Source of the DNA: Oscillospiraceae bacterium
GTDB taxonomy: Bacteria; Bacillota; Clostridia; Oscillospirales; SIG627
DNA: 64,000 nt
NCBI GenBank assembly: GCA_015065085.1
Contig: SVQW01000002.1
Span: forward strand, 62,001-126,000
Direction: 5' to 3'
Both the position numbers and the translations under genes were made by a program. Every line of letters starts with the position of its first letter. Position 1 is the stretch's first letter. Under the pieces are notes generated by a model that had not been told where the DNA came from, searched no databases, and saw only the letters and a list, made by a program, of their open reading frames with translations. Below, one piece after another: positions 61,732 through 64,000 of this stretch.

Positions 61732-62241
61732 TTATATTATCCTTTCAAAAGCCACCCGAGGAAGCGTCTTATTATTTATGAGAACGGTTCCGCAACGTGA
61801 AAAGCCGTTTTTTATGAGAAGCCTCTGCATTGAAATATTATCCTCATGGGTATCGCACCGCAGTGAATGTATTCCCCTTTCATTGCACATTCTTACGGCG
61901 TTCTCCACAATAAATCCGCCTATTCCACCGCCCTTGAGGCTTTCCTTCACGGCAATTCTGTGTATTGCCCCGTATTCATAATCCGTGAGCCACTTCCCTT
62001 CGGTCATGGCATCATAATTATCCTCGTGACCGAAGTGAACTGCTGCAAGCCCGATTATCTCTTTGTCCTGCTCGGCAACATACGCAATGCCGTTTTGTAT
62101 ATCCTTAGCATAGTCATCCGCCGAGGGATAACCATCCTGCCACTGGTCGATTCCGCTTCTTTTCATATATGCCCTTGCCGCCTCAACTATTTCCATTACT
62201 TCATCAAGGTCACAGGGGGTCATTGATCTGAAAATCCTCAT
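61732..62241 (-). CDS. GNAT-family N-acetyltransferase
   Basis: About 169 aa. The acetyl-CoA-binding motif is in VKESLKGGGIGGFIVENA; other fold elements are YVAEQDKEIIGLAAVHFG, HRIAVK and GFSRCGTV. Substrate unknown (small molecule, peptide or ribosomal protein). The start at 62241 has GGTGACGG upstream; an ATG at 62253 overlapping the ribulokinase stop is the alternative. Cotranscribed with araB. Confidence 0.85.
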   Translation of the reverse strand: MRIFRSMTPCDLDEVMEIVEAARAYMKRSGIDQWQDGYPSADDYAKDIQNGIAYVAEQDKEIIGLAAVHFGHEDNYDAMTEGKWLTDYEYGAIHRIAVKESLKGGGIGGFIVENAVRMCNERGIHSLRCDTHEDNISMQRLLIKNGFSRCGTVLINNKTLPRVAFERII

Positions 62242-62252
62242 AGCCGTCACCA

Positions 62253-63893
62253 TTATTTTTTCAATTTTCTGAGTCTGTGCATAACATCACTTCCGCCACT
62301 GCCGAAATAATCATGCAGTTCAAGGTACTCTTTATAAAGCGCACGGTATTTGGGTGACATTTCGGGGTTGGGTTTATAATAATCCTCTCTGATACGTCCC
62401 ATGGCCTGTGCCGCATCATCAAGAGTATCAAAAACTCCCGCCGCCTGCGCCGCATATATGGCGCTGCCCACCGCACCGCCCTGTGTGGTTTCGGAAAGAT
62501 ATACGGGAAGCTCCAGAACGTCCGAAAGCATCTGTACAAGCACAGGGTTCTTTGAAGCTATGCCGCCCGTAGCGTAAACGCTGTCCACGGCGATGCCGTG
62601 TTTTACAAAATTATCTATAATTATTTTGGTGCTGAAAGACGTAGCCTCCATAAAAGCACGGTACACCTCTTCAGGTGTTGTATTCAGATTTATGCCAAGT
62701 ATCATACCGCTCAATTCAGAATCATTGAGTATTGAACGATTTCCGTTAAACCAGTCCAGCACCATAAGTCCGCTTTCGCCCGGAGCAAGCTTTGATGCCT
62801 TTTCGGTGAGAAGCTGATGAGGGCTCAAGCCTTTTTCACGCGCTTCTGCGGCATAATCTTCGGGGAACATATTCTTGACCACCCAAGCAAAGGAGTCGCC
62901 GTAGCAGGATTGACCTGCCTCGTACGCAATATATCCCGCCATTGTGCCGCCGTCCACATTGCCCAGTATTCCTTTGACGGAAAGCTCCTTTTGGTCCATT
63001 ATTATGAACACACCCGACGTACCCAGGATAGCAAAAAGTCTGCCGGGACGGGTGATTTTAAGTGCAGGTGCCGCAGCATGGGCATCTATCATTGCACAGC
63101 ACACCGCCGTGCCCTTTTCAAGTCCCGTCACGCGGGACATTTCTTCGGTTATTTCCCCTGCCTTTTGTCCTGCAAAAATAACAGGAGCATTAAGCTTTTG
63201 GGAAACGAGATTTTCAAAGCGTTTATCCAGTGCGGTGTTGAACTCTGCGGAGGGATAGCCCTCGGAGGTGTAAAAATACTTGAAACCGGCAATGCAGGCA
63301 GAGCGCTTTTGCTGTCCGCACAGTTTCCATATTATCCAGTCGCCCGCATCAATGAAGTAGTCGGCTTTTTCATATATTTCGGGGGCCTCGCGAAGAGTCT
63401 GCAATATCTTGGGATAGGCGAATTCGCAGGATATTTTGGAGCCATAGCTTTCAAACCACTTTTCTCCCCTCGCCTTTGCCACTTCATTTATAAAATCCGC
63501 TTCCTTTTGTGCCGCGTGGTGCTTCCACAGCTTGGCGTATGCGTTAGGCTGTGATGCATATTGAGGAAGCATACACAGCGGAGTCGCATCCTTCAATACG
63601 GGAAGTATGGTGCAGGCGGTGAAATCTACACCCACACCCTTTATAAGCGACGGTGATATGCCGCTTTCCTTTATGAGTGCAGGCAGAGTTTCGGTAATCA
63701 CCATAAGATAGTCTTCCGGGTGCTGAAGCGCCCAGTCATCACCCAGCGGCGTGCCGTCGGGGAGAGCTTTTTCCATAACACCGTGAGGATATACAAGTTC
63801 TTTTGACATTATTTCATTTCCGTTCTCGCAATCAACAATGGAAACACGTCCTGACAGTGTACCATAATCTATACCTACTGTGTAGTTTTTCAT
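62253..63893 (-). CDS. araB: L-ribulokinase
   Basis: FGGY-family sugar kinase, 546 aa, the size of AraB. It phosphorylates L-ribulose in arabinose breakdown. N-terminal VGIDYGTLSGRVSIVDCENG, GVGVDFTACTILPVLKD, DAGDWIIWKLCG, FAILGTSGVFI and C-terminal VYATGGIASKNPVLVQML are present. RBS AAAGG, 8 bases from the ATG. araA and araD are not in the window. A palindrome in its promoter suggests repression by a sugar-responsive regulator. Confidence 0.9.
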   Translation of the reverse strand: MKNYTVGIDYGTLSGRVSIVDCENGNEIMSKELVYPHGVMEKALPDGTPLGDDWALQHPEDYLMVITETLPALIKESGISPSLIKGVGVDFTACTILPVLKDATPLCMLPQYASQPNAYAKLWKHHAAQKEADFINEVAKARGEKWFESYGSKISCEFAYPKILQTLREAPEIYEKADYFIDAGDWIIWKLCGQQKRSACIAGFKYFYTSEGYPSAEFNTALDKRFENLVSQKLNAPVIFAGQKAGEITEEMSRVTGLEKGTAVCCAMIDAHAAAPALKITRPGRLFAILGTSGVFIIMDQKELSVKGILGNVDGGTMAGYIAYEAGQSCYGDSFAWVVKNMFPEDYAAEAREKGLSPHQLLTEKASKLAPGESGLMVLDWFNGNRSILNDSELSGMILGINLNTTPEEVYRAFMEATSFSTKIIIDNFVKHGIAVDSVYATGGIASKNPVLVQMLSDVLELPVYLSETTQGGAVGSAIYAAQAAGVFDTLDDAAQAMGRIREDYYKPNPEMSPKYRALYKEYLELHDYFGSGGSDVMHRLRKLKK

Positions 63894-63933
63894 ATTTAAA
63901 GCCTTTCAAGTGTAATATGATTATTATAACGTT

Positions 63934-63962
63934 ATTATAATGCTTTTATAAAGCATTGTCAA
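63934..63962 (-). promoter_or_regulatory. araB promoter with operator in the spacer
   Basis: Consensus TTGACA (63962-63957), 17-base spacer, TATAAT (63939-63934). The spacer is exactly the palindrome ATGCTTT-TAT-AAAGCAT (63940-63956). A second palindrome, ATAACGTTAT, lies near the start site (63926-63935). Bases 63963-64000 show nothing further. Confidence 0.8.
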
Positions 63963-64000
63963 TATTTTAGTGTTATTTTAAAAAAGCAAATACCGAGGCT

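Overview
The window is a 64 kb piece of a Gram-positive, endospore-forming bacterium of the class Clostridia. It encodes the coat morphogen SpoIVA, a Firmicutes-type division and cell-wall (dcw) cluster, short-form HisG with HisZ, S-layer-homology (SLH) surface proteins, and many sigma-A promoters of the form TTGACA/TATAAT with a 17-base spacer. The family cannot be fixed from sequence alone; the sugar-acid, amino-sugar and sialidase-like genes would suit a gut or biomass-degrading host.

Layout. (1) 1-2309: 5' part of an SLH surface protein on the minus strand. (2) 2739-10106: a nine-gene histidine operon, hisZ-G-D-C-B-H-A-F-IE, ended by a 19-bp bidirectional terminator. It lacks a histidinol-phosphatase; a PHP-family candidate lies at 20496-21341. 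(3) 10172-20374: a compact minus-strand operon (DUF951-prfA-sua5-coaE-lytic transglycosylase-M18 aminopeptidase-U32 peptidase-Rad3/DinG-like helicase), then an unusual sialidase-AraC fusion. (4) 21412-25653: spoIVA, then nagA with an atypical ROK protein, followed by an IS200/IS605 insertion. (5) 26448-28542: DHHW/AlgX-like protein and CorA transporter. (6) 28721-41760: dcw cluster read right to left, mraZ-rsmH-ftsL-pbp-murE-murF-mraY-ftsW-murG-ftsQ-ftsZ, without murD, murC or ftsA. (7) 41992-47791: rsmD, two SLH proteins and a membrane-anchored coiled-coil protein. (8) 47927-50509: ywlG, phosphosugar mutase, TSCPD protein. (9) 50732-54789: a tRNA-Leu(UAG) gene cut in its anticodon loop by about 4 kb of AT-rich DNA that carries tandem tRNA-Leu 5' halves, an intact tRNA-Leu(UAG), decayed genes, a galactonate dehydratase and an AraC regulator. 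(10) 54798-61113: a cluster of strong hairpins, then a 1737-residue TIR / P-loop NTPase / helical repeat / SecA-like ATPase fusion, preceded by an alpha/beta hydrolase gene. (11) 61194-63893: DUF6512 membrane protein, GNAT acetyltransferase, L-ribulokinase with a promoter-embedded operator.

The two most notable items are the TIR-NTPase-SecA fusion, which looks like an immune-type sensor/effector built around a translocase-type motor, and the split tRNA-Leu next to it, which marks a site of integration. Between them, these make 50.7-61.1 kb an accessory, probably defence-related, region in an otherwise housekeeping stretch. Start sites below were chosen from visible ribosome-binding sites and overlaps. 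Functions are by family recognition by eye, with no database search.
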